A stretch of 64,000 bases of DNA from Funiculus sociatus GB2-C1 (GCF_039962115.1 NZ_JAMPKJ010000022.1:1-64000); one strand, 5' to 3'. Positions 51,471 through 61,731 are shown, numbered from the stretch's first letter. Program-made: numbers and translations. Notes: a model not told the origin generated them from the letters alone.

Positions 51471-53396
51471 ATGCCACCTCAAGACCCTGGTTTTTCCCCA
51501 AGAAGCAAAGTTGTAGCTGATAATCCTGAGCTAGAGAGTCAACCTAGGCTCTCACAACCTTCATCCCAGTGGGTAAGCAAACTTATCCATCATTCCAGTA
51601 TTAGAAAAAAAATTGGCTTCGGCTATGTCCTTGCCCTTTCTGTAGCCATTGCAGGAACTAACATTGGGCGTATAGTAGGAAGTTATTTATATGAAATTCA
51701 TGCTAAGGAAAAGCTAGAGGTTGCCCGTAAAGAAACACTTATTTTCCATGAATTGAGATTTAACGTATTAGAGGCACGAAACCACCAGCAACAATTTATA
51801 TCTTTTATATCTCAACCAGAGGAATTTAAAAAACACTATTCCCACTATATTGAGCATTCAGATGAAGTTGTGCATCTGCTGTCTGAAATAAAAACTTTAG
51901 CAGATAGCACAAATCGCCAGGATTTGCAGCAATTTCTCCAAAATCAGCACAAGCAAGTAGAAGGCTACTTTCAGCAAGTAGAAGCCCTTTTAAAGCAAAT
52001 TAACTGGTCTAATTTAAAACCCGAAGAAATTCCAGCCGCACAACAGGCACTGATCGCTTTTACAAACGACAGCGTGGCTACCGATTTCGATGAATTTTCT
52101 GAAAATATAGAAAACTTGATTGCGATCGCTCGCAAGGCAGAAGATGAAGCCTATCTTGCCCTACAGGAGGCAGAGACTTTAGGAACAAAGGTGGCAATTA
52201 TCGTAATGCTACTGTCGATCGCGATCGCTACAGTTATCGCCATTTCTACCAGTCGCGCGATCGCTCGTCCTATTGAAGCTGTCACCAGAGTAGCGCAAAA
52301 AGCGACGGAGGAAGCTAATTTTGATTTGCAAGCTCCTGTCACCACCAAAGATGAAGTAGGCGTATTAGCGATCGCTTTCAACAATCTAATTCACCGAGTA
52401 AAAGACTATACCGAAAAATTAGAGCTATCTCGCATGACATTAGAAAGACGAGTAAAAGAACGCACCGTCGAACTTTGGCGCAAACATGAGCAGCTAGAGG
52501 AAGCTCACGAAGATTTGCAACAGCTAAATATGGAATTAATATCTCAGGCTGACGATCTCAATCAAGCTCTGCAAAATCTCCGAGAGACCCAGGCACAGCT
52601 GATTCAAACAGAAAAGATGTCCAGCCTGGGGCAGATGGTAGCAGGTGTAGCACATGAAATTAATAACCCAGTCAACTTCATCTATGGCAACCTGTCATAC
52701 GTCAATGAATATACTCAAAATTTATTAACTTTAATCGACTTTTACCAACAACGCTATCCTAATCCTGACCAAGAACTCCAAGACTACATAGAAGCCATTG
52801 AACTAGACTTTTTGGGTGAAGATTTACCGAAAATGCTTTCTTCGATGAAGATGGGAACTGACCGCATCCGCCAGATTGTTCTTAGCTTGCGGAACTTTTC
52901 TCGTCTCGACGAAGCTGCTATGAAATCTGTCGATATTCACGAAGGAATTGATAGTACGCTATTGATTCTCAATAGTCGTCTCAAGCAGGTAATTGAAATT
53001 ACTAAGAAATATGGAGATTTGCCTTTGGTTGAGTGTTATCCAGCTCAACTAAATCAGGTATTTATGAATATATTGAGCAATGCGATTGATGCTCTGCTAG
53101 AACAAGTAGAGCAACCAGTCAAACAGATAGAGATTCATACAGAAACTGTAACTCCAGAAAATAATATCCCATCTGTACTGGTGCGGATTTGTGACAACGG
53201 CCCCGGCGTTCCTCCAGAAATCCGAGGTAAACTATTTGAAGCGTTTTTCACGACGAAGCCAGTAGGAAAAGGCACCGGGCTAGGGTTGGCCATTTGTTAC
53301 CAGATTGTTGAAAAGCATGGCGGTAGAATTGAGGTAATTTCGCAGGTTGGACAAGGAACCGAGTTTGCGATCGCATTACCTATTCAACATTCTTAA
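51471..53396 (+). CDS. Membrane sensor histidine kinase with HAMP domain
   Basis: 641 aa from the ATG at 51471; a TTG two codons earlier is in frame. Two membrane helices (about residues 48-66 and 250-270) flank an extracytoplasmic helical sensor of about 180 residues. HAMP follows (RAIARPIEAVTRVAQKATE), then a coiled coil and the phosphoacceptor VAGVAHEINNPVNF. The HATPase domain is complete: NILSNAIDAL, DNGPGVP, FEAFFTTKPVGKGTG and GLGLAICYQIVEKHGG. No regulator is adjacent. Its C-terminal half is closely similar to the kinase at 6774-8294. Confidence 0.92.
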   Translation: MPPQDPGFSPRSKVVADNPELESQPRLSQPSSQWVSKLIHHSSIRKKIGFGYVLALSVAIAGTNIGRIVGSYLYEIHAKEKLEVARKETLIFHELRFNVLEARNHQQQFISFISQPEEFKKHYSHYIEHSDEVVHLLSEIKTLADSTNRQDLQQFLQNQHKQVEGYFQQVEALLKQINWSNLKPEEIPAAQQALIAFTNDSVATDFDEFSENIENLIAIARKAEDEAYLALQEAETLGTKVAIIVMLLSIAIATVIAISTSRAIARPIEAVTRVAQKATEEANFDLQAPVTTKDEVGVLAIAFNNLIHRVKDYTEKLELSRMTLERRVKERTVELWRKHEQLEEAHEDLQQLNMELISQADDLNQALQNLRETQAQLIQTEKMSSLGQMVAGVAHEINNPVNFIYGNLSYVNEYTQNLLTLIDFYQQRYPNPDQELQDYIEAIELDFLGEDLPKMLSSMKMGTDRIRQIVLSLRNFSRLDEAAMKSVDIHEGIDSTLLILNSRLKQVIEITKKYGDLPLVECYPAQLNQVFMNILSNAIDALLEQVEQPVKQIEIHTETVTPENNIPSVLVRICDNGPGVPPEIRGKLFEAFFTTKPVGKGTGLGLAICYQIVEKHGGRIEVISQVGQGTEFAIALPIQHS

Positions 53397-53700
53397 AATA
53401 GAAATCCATTCATTCTCTTTTCCCATGCTGTGGGCGAATGTGGAACCAAACGCACAAAGCTGGCTCAGATTCTGAATCTGGGTTTAAATACTTAATATTC
53501 GGCAATTGAAAGAAAATATATAAAAAGCTATATGGGGTGAACCCAGAGGCAGGACAAGAAAGCAACCTGCCTTCAAAATCGTCCCACCATACCTAGTGTA
53601 ACTGCCAAGCGGCTAAATATCTGTGCCTATAGCAGTAGAGTGTCAATCCTGAAAGTGCTATTCTCCACTGTAAGTGTGTTGTGTGGAGTGATTATAAAAT
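53397..53700. other. Leader region of glmM
   Basis: 304 bases without a frame. A weak AGGCAGG / CCTGCCT pair is near 53552-53576. No promoter placed. Confidence 0.45.
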
Positions 53701-55188
53701 ATGGTTTCATCCCCTATTCGGACTCAGCCCTCTGGCCTGTCTGAATCTACCTTGTCTTTGGCTGATGCGGCACCAGCTGTAAAAAACCTTAATCTTAGAG
53801 CTGGTTCGAGTCCCCTAGCATTACCAGCCACACCACTGTTTGGCACAGATGGGATTCGTGGAAAATTCGGAGAACTGCTGAGTGAAACGCTCGCCTTGCA
53901 AGTGGGCTTCTGGGCAGGACAAGTGCTGCGAGCATCGGCAAAAACAGCCGGGCCAGTGATTATTGGGCAGGATTCGAGAAACTCTAGCGATATGTTGGCG
54001 ATGGCGCTTGCTGATGGTCTGACCTCGGCAGGGCTTGAAGTTTGGAATTTGGGGCTATGCCCAACTCCCTGCGTTGCTCATCTGGTGAGCGCAACGGATG
54101 CGGTGGGAGGAGTGATGATCTCTGCCAGCCACAATCCGCCAGAAGATAATGGGATTAAGTTTTTTGGCTCAGATGGTACGAAACTGCTCCCGGCGATGCA
54201 GCAGGAGATTGAAGCGGGGTTGAGAGGAAATGGGAATTTTGCAATTTTAAATAAAAGTTGGGGACAGCACTATCATCGACCGGAATTGGTGAGAAATTAT
54301 GTTGACTCGCTTCAGCAAAGTTTGCAACCATCGATAAAATTACAAGGTTTGCGGGTTGTGCTGGATCTCGCTTGGGGTGCTGCTGTGCATCTGGCACCTG
54401 CGGTATTTAAAGCTATGGGAGCAGAGGTTATTTGCTTGCACGATCTTCCTGATGGCGATCGGATTAACGTTAATTGCGGTTCCACTCACCTGGCCTTCCT
54501 CCAGTCAGCCGTAAAGCAGCACGGTGCAGATATAGGTTTTGCCTTTGATGGGGATGCTGATCGAGTGATGGCAGTTGATTCCCAAGGTCGCGTCGTTGAC
54601 GGCGATTATATCCTTTATTTCTGGGGAACAACCCTCAAAACATCGGGGCAGTTGCCTGGGGATTTGATTGTCGCGACGGTGATGGCAAATTTAGGTTTTG
54701 AGCTGGCTTGGAAACAGCTAGGCGGCAAATTTGTTAGGACTTCTGTAGGCGATCAATACGTCCAGGCAGAAATGCTGCGGACAGGGGGAAAACTGGGCGG
54801 CGAACAATCAGGGCATATCCTTTGTCACCATTACAGCCTCACCGGAGATGGACTGCTGACCGCTTTACATTTGGCGGCTCGTGTGCGTAGCACCGGAGAA
54901 TCCCTATCACAATTGGTAGATAAAAGCTTCCAGACATATCCGCAGGTGTTGCGGAACGTGAGAGTGGAAGATCGCGATCGCCGTCGGCGATGGCAAGAGT
55001 GCGATCCATTGATGAATGCGATCGCTAAAGCCGAAGCCGCAATGGGAGACTCTGGACGAATTTTAGTTCGCGCCTCTGGCACCGAACCCCTCATCCGCGT
55101 TATGGTAGAAGCCCAAAGCGCCGAACTCACGTACCACTGGACAGAACAGCTGGTACTAGCGGTTGAGCAACACCTAGCCGTCTCCTGA
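53701..55188 (+). CDS. glmM: Phosphoglucosamine mutase
   Basis: 495 aa; the first 45 residues are an extension before the core start [15 protein letters not shown]. The active-site serine loop is [20 protein letters not shown], the metal loop is [12 protein letters not shown], and the substrate loop is [33 protein letters not shown] is the phosphate-binding site. The enzyme converts glucosamine-6-phosphate to glucosamine-1-phosphate for peptidoglycan precursors. A terminator follows. Confidence 0.94.
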   Translation: MVSSPIRTQPSGLSESTLSLADAAPAVKNLNLRAGSSPLALPATPLFGTDGIRGKFGELLSETLALQVGFWAGQVLRASAKTAGPVIIGQDSRNSSDMLAMALADGLTSAGLEVWNLGLCPTPCVAHLVSATDAVGGVMISASHNPPEDNGIKFFGSDGTKLLPAMQQEIEAGLRGNGNFAILNKSWGQHYHRPELVRNYVDSLQQSLQPSIKLQGLRVVLDLAWGAAVHLAPAVFKAMGAEVICLHDLPDGDRINVNCGSTHLAFLQSAVKQHGADIGFAFDGDADRVMAVDSQGRVVDGDYILYFWGTTLKTSGQLPGDLIVATVMANLGFELAWKQLGGKFVRTSVGDQYVQAEMLRTGGKLGGEQSGHILCHHYSLTGDGLLTALHLAARVRSTGESLSQLVDKSFQTYPQVLRNVRVEDRDRRRRWQECDPLMNAIAKAEAAMGDSGRILVRASGTEPLIRVMVEAQSAELTYHWTEQLVLAVEQHLAVS

Positions 55189-55221
55189 GACATCAGCAAT
55201 CCACTCAATTAAATCTTACTG

Positions 55222-55260
55222 GGAGGATAGGAAAAGCCTGTCCTCCTAATTATTTTATTT
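55222..55260 (+). terminator. Rho-independent-like terminator after glmM
   Basis: GGAGGATAGG and CCTGTCCTCC pair (one G-T) around AAAAG, followed by TAATTATTTTATTT. Confidence 0.7.
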
Positions 55261-55360
55261 GCCAATATAAACCTGAGGCAGCTATCTTGGAATGGGCATC
55301 TTGCCCAGCCCATATCTGCTCTTTTAGGCTAACATCAACTTTAATTGAGAAAAAACAACG

Positions 55361-55663
55361 ATGAATCAGGCGATGGAGATGAATAAAAATGGCATTCGTT
55401 TAAATATTGGGTCTTGGATAGATGTAGCTGAAGGATTGGGAAACACAGGAAGTAGAATTACTATTAAAGAGCGGCTTAAAGAATTATTCTCTAATTCAAG
55501 ACATCAATGGATGTGGGATGAACCATCACTTACAGAGGCTTCGATAAAGCATGGTTTTAAAAATATACGACGCTGCGAGTATGGCAATTGGTCAAATCCC
55601 ATTGGAACTGTCGAAAGTAAAGATAGACATGGGGATGCTATCTGTATAGAAGTAACCAAGTAA
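55361..55663 (+). pseudogene. C-terminal remnant of a SAM methyltransferase
   Basis: 100 aa. The second half (HQWMWDEPSLTEASIKHGF, NIRRCEYGNWSNP, then DRHGDAICIEV) matches the C-terminal end of type-11 methyltransferases often found in polysaccharide clusters. The SAM-binding N-terminal half is missing and the first 50 residues do not look like it. It lies just upstream of the hps genes, fitting a decayed cluster member. A short functional protein is possible but less likely. Confidence 0.55.
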
Positions 55664-55696
55664 TCAGACGGAGTATTTTATAATTTTTACTCCACC

Positions 55697-57391
55697 ATGC
55701 CACGTACAAAATCAAAATCGAAAAGTAAATCTAAAAAGCAGCCAACTCCTGAAGCTCCAGCTCTTAGTAAGAAGGAACAATCAGCACTAAAGCGTAAGGC
55801 TACTCAGGAGCGCGAAGAATTCATAGGGTTTACCAGCGCCACCTTATTTGGCTCTCTTTTTCTGGGTTTATTCCTATTTCCATTTGGCGGCCCGAAAATA
55901 GCCGGGGGAGCAGTTGGAGCAATAGTTTCTATAGCTCTTTCCTACAAATATCCCCGTAAAGCTCTTTGGTTATTCCTGATATATATGCCATTCGGAGGAA
56001 CGGTAGTATATATGTTGGCTGGCGGAAATGCCCTACTTCAGGTAGCTAAAGATGCTTTTTATATTCCAGCAGCGATCGCCCTGTATCAAGAATGTAAAAA
56101 GAAACGCTTGCCCTTCTTGCTTCCTAAAGGGCTGAAGACACCCTTAAACATTTTGTTGGGGTTCTGTATAGTCACCTTGCTGTTAGTAAATGGTTCTCAG
56201 CAGTTTATAAGCAAAAGACCAGGCGAACAGCCGATTGCAATGGGGCTTTTAGGTTTGAAAGTTCTGCTGGGATACCTTCCCCTGATCGCTTGCGCTTACT
56301 ATCTAATTCGTAGCAAGCGAGAGTTACTTTTCCTAACTCGATTACACGTAGTTCTCGCTATTATCTGTTGTGTGCTGGGATTGGCGCAGTACAATATGCT
56401 ACTCACTGGCATCTGTAAGAGTACAGAAGCTTTTGCTGTCGAAGGAGCAGATTTATTTAAAGCCAGTCTAGAGGCAAAGTGTTTAGTCGGTGGCTCTCTA
56501 CTGTATAGTACGTCGCAGGGAGTAATCCGCTTGCCTGGTACGTTCGTTTCTCCCTGGCACTGGGCATGGTTCCTAATATCTAATGCCTGTTTAACTTATG
56601 CCACTGCCTTCAGCGACCCTAACATTTTCTGGCGGCTGGGAGGTTTAGCTGGTATGGCAATCGTGTTTGTCAATGCCGTGATATGCGGACAAAGAATAGC
56701 CTTGATCTTAGTTCCCATTGTCATAATAATCCTGCTAATACTCACAGGTCAAATAGCTAACCTGAAAAGATTTATACCAATTGCAGTAGGATTAGCTGTA
56801 GTTATAGCAATCGGCATGGCCATGTTTCCTGGCATAGTACAAGAGCGGTTAGATAGCGCTGTTGCACGTTGGAATGCTTCGCCACCCACAGAATTTATTG
56901 CCTCTCAAGCTGAATTTACATCTAAAGGTCAAGAAGGAATTTTTGGTAATGGCTTGGGTCGAGCTACAAACTCTACCCGTTCCTTTGGCAAAGTTAAGCT
57001 GATAGAGACATACTATCCAAAATTGCTCTATGAAATTGGGCCTGTGGGAACAATCGGTTTTTTAGCGCTTGTTACCACACTCACGGTGATTACCTTCAAA
57101 ATTTACCGTTCTGTTAAAGAGCAGAATTTACGAAGTTTTGGAGCCAGTTTCTGGGTTTTCATTTTAATTATCAGCTACAACACCTATTGGTATCCACTTG
57201 ATACAGACCCGGTAGCCATTTATTACTGGTTTTTGGCTGGAGTTATTTTAAAATTGCCAGAAATAGAGCAGCAAGAACAGGAGAAGCTAAAAGCTGCTCT
57301 GGAAAATGAGCCTGAACCTAAAAAGAAAAGAAACCTCAATAAATCAAGAGTTATGAGTCATGAACCAGAAGTTAAGATTCAACCCTCATAA
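55697..57391 (+). CDS. hpsL: HpsL-like polysaccharide polymerase/ligase
   Basis: 564 aa. A Lys/Ser-rich N-terminus (KSKSKSKSKKQ) precedes about 11-12 membrane helices. Family stretches include SYKYPRKALWLFLIYMPFGG, LAKDAFYIPAAIAL-like DAFYIPAAIALYQECKKKRL, GGSLLYSTSQGVIRLPGTF and GNGLGRATNSTRSFGKVKL. I recognise HpsL of the hormogonium polysaccharide set, an O-antigen-ligase/Wzy-like protein. It likely joins or polymerises repeat units at the membrane. It opens a four-gene rightward cluster. Confidence 0.8.
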   Translation: MPRTKSKSKSKSKKQPTPEAPALSKKEQSALKRKATQEREEFIGFTSATLFGSLFLGLFLFPFGGPKIAGGAVGAIVSIALSYKYPRKALWLFLIYMPFGGTVVYMLAGGNALLQVAKDAFYIPAAIALYQECKKKRLPFLLPKGLKTPLNILLGFCIVTLLLVNGSQQFISKRPGEQPIAMGLLGLKVLLGYLPLIACAYYLIRSKRELLFLTRLHVVLAIICCVLGLAQYNMLLTGICKSTEAFAVEGADLFKASLEAKCLVGGSLLYSTSQGVIRLPGTFVSPWHWAWFLISNACLTYATAFSDPNIFWRLGGLAGMAIVFVNAVICGQRIALILVPIVIIILLILTGQIANLKRFIPIAVGLAVVIAIGMAMFPGIVQERLDSAVARWNASPPTEFIASQAEFTSKGQEGIFGNGLGRATNSTRSFGKVKLIETYYPKLLYEIGPVGTIGFLALVTTLTVITFKIYRSVKEQNLRSFGASFWVFILIISYNTYWYPLDTDPVAIYYWFLAGVILKLPEIEQQEQEKLKAALENEPEPKKKRNLNKSRVMSHEPEVKIQPS

Positions 57392-57496
57392 TTCAAAACT
57401 CGCAGCGAGCAGGTTTATGTATATTATCTGTGAGATGCCAGCACTATCATCAACCCCGCCTCTACAACTCATAACTTTTGCAAGGAGCCGTAAAAT

Positions 57497-58531
57497 ATGA
57501 ACTGGCCTTTGATTTCGGTGATTATTCCCACCTACGGACGTGAGGAGCCTTTGCAAGATACGCTAAAGGATGTTTTAAAGCAAGATTACCCAGCTTTTGA
57601 AGTGCTGGTAGTTGACCAAACCGCTACGCATAAGCCGGAAATTCAAGCTTATCTAGAAGAGCTAGCAGAGTCGGGAAAAATTCGCTGGTATCGAGTTGAT
57701 TGGGCTAGTTTACCTGGAGCGAGAAATTATGCTGCACGGCGCTCATCTGGAGAAATTATTCTGTTTATTGATGATGACGTACAGATGCCAATTGAATATT
57801 TAACAGCCCACGCTCGTAACTATTTGGAAAACCCAGAGATTGGGGCAGTAGCTGGAAGGGTATTCGACCGGATGAAACTGGCAGATTCAAAAAAGGAAAA
57901 ATCGGGGGATAACCTTTACGAAATTGAATATTTACCCCCAGAAGCGATGGACCCTGGAATTGCCTGGTATCATATTGATTTGGTGCATACGGTAAAGCCG
58001 CAGCAAGTGCTAACAGCTAGAGGCTGTAATATGTCCTTCCGCCGAGAAATTTTTACTAAGTATGGACTGCGGTTTGATGAGCGATTTCGTGGCAGTGCGG
58101 TGCGAGAAGAATCAGATTTTTGTCTGCGGATACGGCAGACGGGTTACAAGATATGGTATGACCCAGAGGCTTATTTGGTACACCTGGGCGAAGAAACTGG
58201 TGGATGCCACGATATTAGTACGCGATCGCTAAAATATCAGTTAACCTTCTATCACAACCACTTCCTACTAGGGCTTAAAAACCTTACTCCAAGTCAATGC
58301 CTGAGATTCTTTGCCAAGCTGTTTGACTGTCATGTACTAGGGCATCCTCCTTGCAACAAAAGCGGCTCCCCTTTAAAAGTCTTGACTCGCTTTGCTTCCT
58401 ACACTTTAGGCTTTTTCAATGCACTTAGTACAGTTATCCAATCCAGCTGGCAAGACGGTCAAATTTACACTCAGCAAGACCAAGAAGCAGAATCATCAGC
58501 CGTCAATAGTCCGTCTTCCGTCGTCAGATGA
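57497..58531 (+). CDS. hpsN: HpsN-like family 2 glycosyltransferase
   Basis: 344 aa. GT2 fold: ISVIIPTYGREEPLQDTLKD, LVVDQTATH and the DDD-like IILFIDDDVQMP metal site, then GAVAGRVFDR and RGCNMSFRREIF. The acceptor side ends with FRGSAVREESDFCLRIRQTG. The catalytic domain covers residues 1-250; a C-terminal helical part may bind the membrane. Position between hpsL and hpsO supports the name. The last residues (VNSPSSVV) come from a heptamer-like repeat. Confidence 0.72.
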   Translation: MNWPLISVIIPTYGREEPLQDTLKDVLKQDYPAFEVLVVDQTATHKPEIQAYLEELAESGKIRWYRVDWASLPGARNYAARRSSGEIILFIDDDVQMPIEYLTAHARNYLENPEIGAVAGRVFDRMKLADSKKEKSGDNLYEIEYLPPEAMDPGIAWYHIDLVHTVKPQQVLTARGCNMSFRREIFTKYGLRFDERFRGSAVREESDFCLRIRQTGYKIWYDPEAYLVHLGEETGGCHDISTRSLKYQLTFYHNHFLLGLKNLTPSQCLRFFAKLFDCHVLGHPPCNKSGSPLKVLTRFASYTLGFFNALSTVIQSSWQDGQIYTQQDQEAESSAVNSPSSVVR

Positions 58532-58548
58532 AATGCTAATTATTCGGA

Positions 58549-58626
58549 ATTTAAACGCAAAGCAGGCTCAGGTTAACGCCAAGATTCGCAAAGGAAAGCC
58601 TAACTCTGCGCCCCTTTGCGTTAAAA
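58549..58626. repeat. Fold-back repeat, AAACGCAAAG type
   Basis: TTTAAACGCAAAG at the left and CCCTTTGCGTTAAA at the right, with TTAACGCCAAG and CGCAAAGG between. Related to 4262-4356; it fills the hpsN-hpsO gap. Confidence 0.55.
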
Positions 58627-58654
58627 AGCAAGAAACTATACTTGGAGTTGCGCG

Positions 58655-59830
58655 ATGAGGATTTTGGTTGCTAGTCACACTTATATCGTTGACCTCAATT
58701 GTGAGAAACTACGCGCGATCGCTCATTTAGAACCAAACATTGAGGTTACTGTCGTTGTGCCGAAGCGTTGGAAGCCTGGGGGTGTCCAAATTAAGATTAT
58801 TGAAACTCAGCTGCGTGAAGAAGGCAATTTTCGCATTGTACCAGTTTCTAATTTCAGCCAGAATAATCAGGGAATTCTTACATTTGGCGCTGATTTAATT
58901 GGGCTATTAAAGCAGTTTCGCCCTCAGATTATTCAGGTAGAGCAGGGTGCAAAAGCTCTCGGTTATGCGGAGATGATTGCCCTCAATCGCCTGTTGGGAT
59001 TGAAAGCAAAAAATCTCTTTTTTACCTGGTGGAATCTCCCCTACAAACTGAAATTTCCTATCTCTTTGCTGGAAGCTTATAATCTGCGGAACACTCACGG
59101 AATTATTGCTGGGAATCAAGACGGAGTAGACATTTTACGGCAACGCGGCTACAAAGGCCCAGTTAAAGTTATGCCTCAGTTGGGTGTAGACGAAACCTTA
59201 TTTAAACCCCAGACACAGCCAGATTTAGCTGCTAAACATGGAATTTCACCAGATGAATTTGTAGTTGGATTTGTAGGTCGATTTGTGGAGGAGAAAGGCT
59301 TAATAACGCTTTTGCAGGCGTTAAGTGGATTGCAAGAACATTCTTGGAAATGTTTGCTTCTCGGTCGAGGCCCATTGCAGTCAGTGCTGATGGAACGCGC
59401 TACCGAACTGGGTATCAAAGATAGGTTAATTTTAATAGAAAGCGTGTCTCACGATGAGGTAGCCCGCTATATAAATTTGATGAGTACGCTGGTGCTACCT
59501 TCAGAAACAACTTATCAGTTTAAAACTTTGACTGCCGCTGGTTGGAAAGAGCAGTTCGGTCACGTGCTGATTGAGGCGATGGCTTGCCGGGTGCCAGTTA
59601 TTGGTTCTGACTCCGGCGAAATTCCTCACGTCATTAAAGAGGCTGGGTTGGTGTTTCCAGAAAAGAATGTGGCAGCACTACAAAATTGTCTGCGACAGCT
59701 AATAGAGCAACCAGATTTAGCTGATAAGCTGGGGCAGTTAGGTTATGAACGAGTAATGAACCAATATACAAATAAAGCTTTAGCCAAGCAGCAATTAGAC
59801 TTTTACAAAGAGCTAATAGCTAATAGCTAA
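58655..59830 (+). CDS. hpsO: HpsO-like family 4 glycosyltransferase
   Basis: 391 aa. GT-B fold: an N-terminal acceptor domain with LGLKAKNLFFTWWNLPYKL, then VGFVGRFVEEKGLITLLQAL, LLGRGPLQSVLMERA and the nucleotide-sugar motif FGHVLIEAMACRVPVIGSDS with GEIPHVI. It transfers a sugar to the growing polysaccharide. The stop codon lies in a tandem heptamer array (59811-59838). Confidence 0.72.
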   Translation: MRILVASHTYIVDLNCEKLRAIAHLEPNIEVTVVVPKRWKPGGVQIKIIETQLREEGNFRIVPVSNFSQNNQGILTFGADLIGLLKQFRPQIIQVEQGAKALGYAEMIALNRLLGLKAKNLFFTWWNLPYKLKFPISLLEAYNLRNTHGIIAGNQDGVDILRQRGYKGPVKVMPQLGVDETLFKPQTQPDLAAKHGISPDEFVVGFVGRFVEEKGLITLLQALSGLQEHSWKCLLLGRGPLQSVLMERATELGIKDRLILIESVSHDEVARYINLMSTLVLPSETTYQFKTLTAAGWKEQFGHVLIEAMACRVPVIGSDSGEIPHVIKEAGLVFPEKNVAALQNCLRQLIEQPDLADKLGQLGYERVMNQYTNKALAKQQLDFYKELIANS

Positions 59831-59838
59831 TAGCTAAT
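59811..59838. repeat. Four AGCTAAT heptamers at the hpsO stop
   Basis: AGCTAAT four times without error. The gene's last residues (ELIANS) and stop are read from it. Confidence 0.9.
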
Positions 59839-59866
59839 ACGCTTTTAAACAATTAACAATTATCAA

Positions 59867-61054
59867 ATGCGTATTTTACAAATTATTCCTTCGATTTCCC
59901 TTGTCTATGGTGGCCCTAGTCAGATGGTTCTAGGACTATCGGAGGCGCTGGCGCAAGAAGGTGTAGAGGTGACGGTACTAACAACAAATAGCAACGGAGA
60001 TGTCGGTCAGCCGCCCTTGGATGTGCCTCTCGACCGCCCGGTGGAACAAAACGGCTATCAGGTGCGTTATTTCCCCTGTTCCCCGTTTCGACGCTATAAA
60101 TTTTCCCTGGATTTGTTGCGCTGGTTAGCGGGACACGCGACTGAATTTGACTTAGCTCATATTCATGCTTTATTTTCGCCTGTAAGCACGGCAGCGGCGA
60201 CTGTGGCGCGATCGCGTCATTTACCGTATTTAATGCGTCCTTTGGGGACGCTAGACCCCGCAGACTTACGCAAGAAGAAGAGAATCAAGCAGATTTATGC
60301 GGCGTTGCTGGAACGTCCCAACTTAGCAGGCGCGGCGGGCATTCACTTCACCAGCCCCCAAGAAGCTAAGATTTCCGAACGCTTCGGAACTTCAACTCCA
60401 GATGTGGTGATTCCCTTGGGCGTAAAGCAGCCAGCGATGCTCCCGAAAGGGCAAGCTAGAAAGGAATTAGGCATTCCGGAGACTCAGCCTTTGCTGCTGT
60501 TCATGTCTCGGATTGACCCGAAAAAAGGGCTAAATTTACTGATTCCAGCCCTGGAAAAACTTTTAGAAGATGGTGCTGATTTTCACTTTGTGCTGGCGGG
60601 TGGAAATCCGCAAGATCCAGCTTATGAGAACAAAATTCGAGAACAATTGCAAGCGTCACCTTTACGCGATCGCACTACTATAACCGGATTTGTAACTGGT
60701 GAGTCGAAAACTGGCTTACTACAAGATGCCGATTTATTCGTCCTCCCTTCTTACTACGAAAACTTTGGCATTGCTGTAGCCGAGGCGATGTGTAACGGAA
60801 CCCCGGTGGTAATTTCTGACCAAGTTTATATCTGGGAGGAGATTCAACAAGCAGAAGCTGGCTGGGTTTGCGCCTGCGATGTAGAGAGTTTAACTAAACA
60901 ATTGCGCGATTCGCTTGCTGACGCTTCTGAACGACAGCGACGGGGAACCAATGCTCAAGAGTACGCTTTGAAAAATTACAGTTGGAAAGCGATCGCTCAA
61001 GCAACCATTAAAGCTTACCAACAAATTCTTACAAGCAAAAGTAGGTTGGGTTGA
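59867..61054 (+). CDS. hpsP: HpsP-like family 4 glycosyltransferase
   Basis: 395 aa. GT-B fold: MRILQIIPSISLVYGGPSQM, HIHALFSPVSTAAATVARSR, LLLFMSRIDPKKGLNLLIPA, VLPSYYENFGIAVAEAMCNG and TPVVISDQVYIWEEI. The Glu in the ENFGIAVAEAM motif holds the nucleotide sugar. It is the last clear gene of the polysaccharide cluster. The final residues KSRLG and the stop lie in a dispersed repeat (from 61041). Confidence 0.75.
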   Translation: MRILQIIPSISLVYGGPSQMVLGLSEALAQEGVEVTVLTTNSNGDVGQPPLDVPLDRPVEQNGYQVRYFPCSPFRRYKFSLDLLRWLAGHATEFDLAHIHALFSPVSTAAATVARSRHLPYLMRPLGTLDPADLRKKKRIKQIYAALLERPNLAGAAGIHFTSPQEAKISERFGTSTPDVVIPLGVKQPAMLPKGQARKELGIPETQPLLLFMSRIDPKKGLNLLIPALEKLLEDGADFHFVLAGGNPQDPAYENKIREQLQASPLRDRTTITGFVTGESKTGLLQDADLFVLPSYYENFGIAVAEAMCNGTPVVISDQVYIWEEIQQAEAGWVCACDVESLTKQLRDSLADASERQRRGTNAQEYALKNYSWKAIAQATIKAYQQILTSKSRLG

Positions 61055-61195
61055 GGTACGAAACCCAACATCACATCCGATATTTGTTCAATTTCACTAA
61101 GCTCGATCGCATCTCAGCGACGATGAGATGGAAGCACAAAAATCAACATCACATTAGATATTTGTTCAATTTCATCAAAGGCGATCGCATCTCAA
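61041..61195. repeat. GTAGGTTGGGTTGAGG repeat and 76-base tandem
   Basis: GTAGGTTGGGTTGAGG-ACGAAACCCAACA starts at 61041. After it, a unit with CAACATCACAT and GATATTTGTTCAATTTCA occurs twice (near 61068 and 61144), each followed by GATCGCATCTCA. Confidence 0.7.
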
Positions 61196-61275
61196 CCCAG
61201 CAGTTCATCTACCGCCACGCTGAACCCTTGCAAAACAACTTGAGTGCTAACCACCTCACCAGAAATAAACACAAG

Positions 61276-61731
61276 TCACTGATTTTTAGTAACTACAATA
61301 ATCCAACGATTCTCAGGAAACACCAGCCAAACTTCCTCAGCACCAGACTGTAAATATTCTTGAGATTTAGGAATTACATCTTCAGCAATATCTGTAGGCG
61401 AAACAATTTTAGCAATTAGCGGGAAACTCTGGGGAAATACAGCAGGTTCGCCAAATTGATTAAGTAGTTCTGGTGTCAGATAAGCAACATCAGGAGAACG
61501 TCCCTGCTTATTAGTACGACAGGGAGGTGAAATATAGACACTTCCCTCTTGAGTGCTAGAATGCCTGTAATTTTCCCAGTAAGCAGAGAGTCCAGCTTGA
61601 ATTCGACCATGAGTTAATGTAATTCCGTTTTTTTCTACTAATTTCCCATCCACCCATTCTGTACCATGAGGGGGATTTTGCATCCAGTCTTCTAAAGAAA
61701 TAATTTTGGAATTAGTTATATAAAATCCCAT
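61276..61731 (-). CDS. Uma2 family protein, short
   Basis: 151 aa, against about 190 usual. The core is present: EWVDGKLVEK, HGRIQAGLSAYW, QGRSPDVAYLTPELL (Asp), and SFPLIAKIVSPTDIAED, where the family normally has a P-x-ExxSP motif. YLQSGAEEVWLVFPENR is followed by a stop where about 35 more residues are expected. The conserved Glu is replaced (IAKIVSPTD), so nuclease activity is doubtful. It is probably decaying. Confidence 0.75.
   Translation of the reverse strand: MGFYITNSKIISLEDWMQNPPHGTEWVDGKLVEKNGITLTHGRIQAGLSAYWENYRHSSTQEGSVYISPPCRTNKQGRSPDVAYLTPELLNQFGEPAVFPQSFPLIAKIVSPTDIAEDVIPKSQEYLQSGAEEVWLVFPENRWIIVVTKNQ

Noticed and set aside
61051-61353. 100-codon frame after hpsP
   Set aside because: Composed of the 76-base tandem repeat and the Uma2 antisense; the repeated NQHHIRYLFNF is a translation of repeat DNA.
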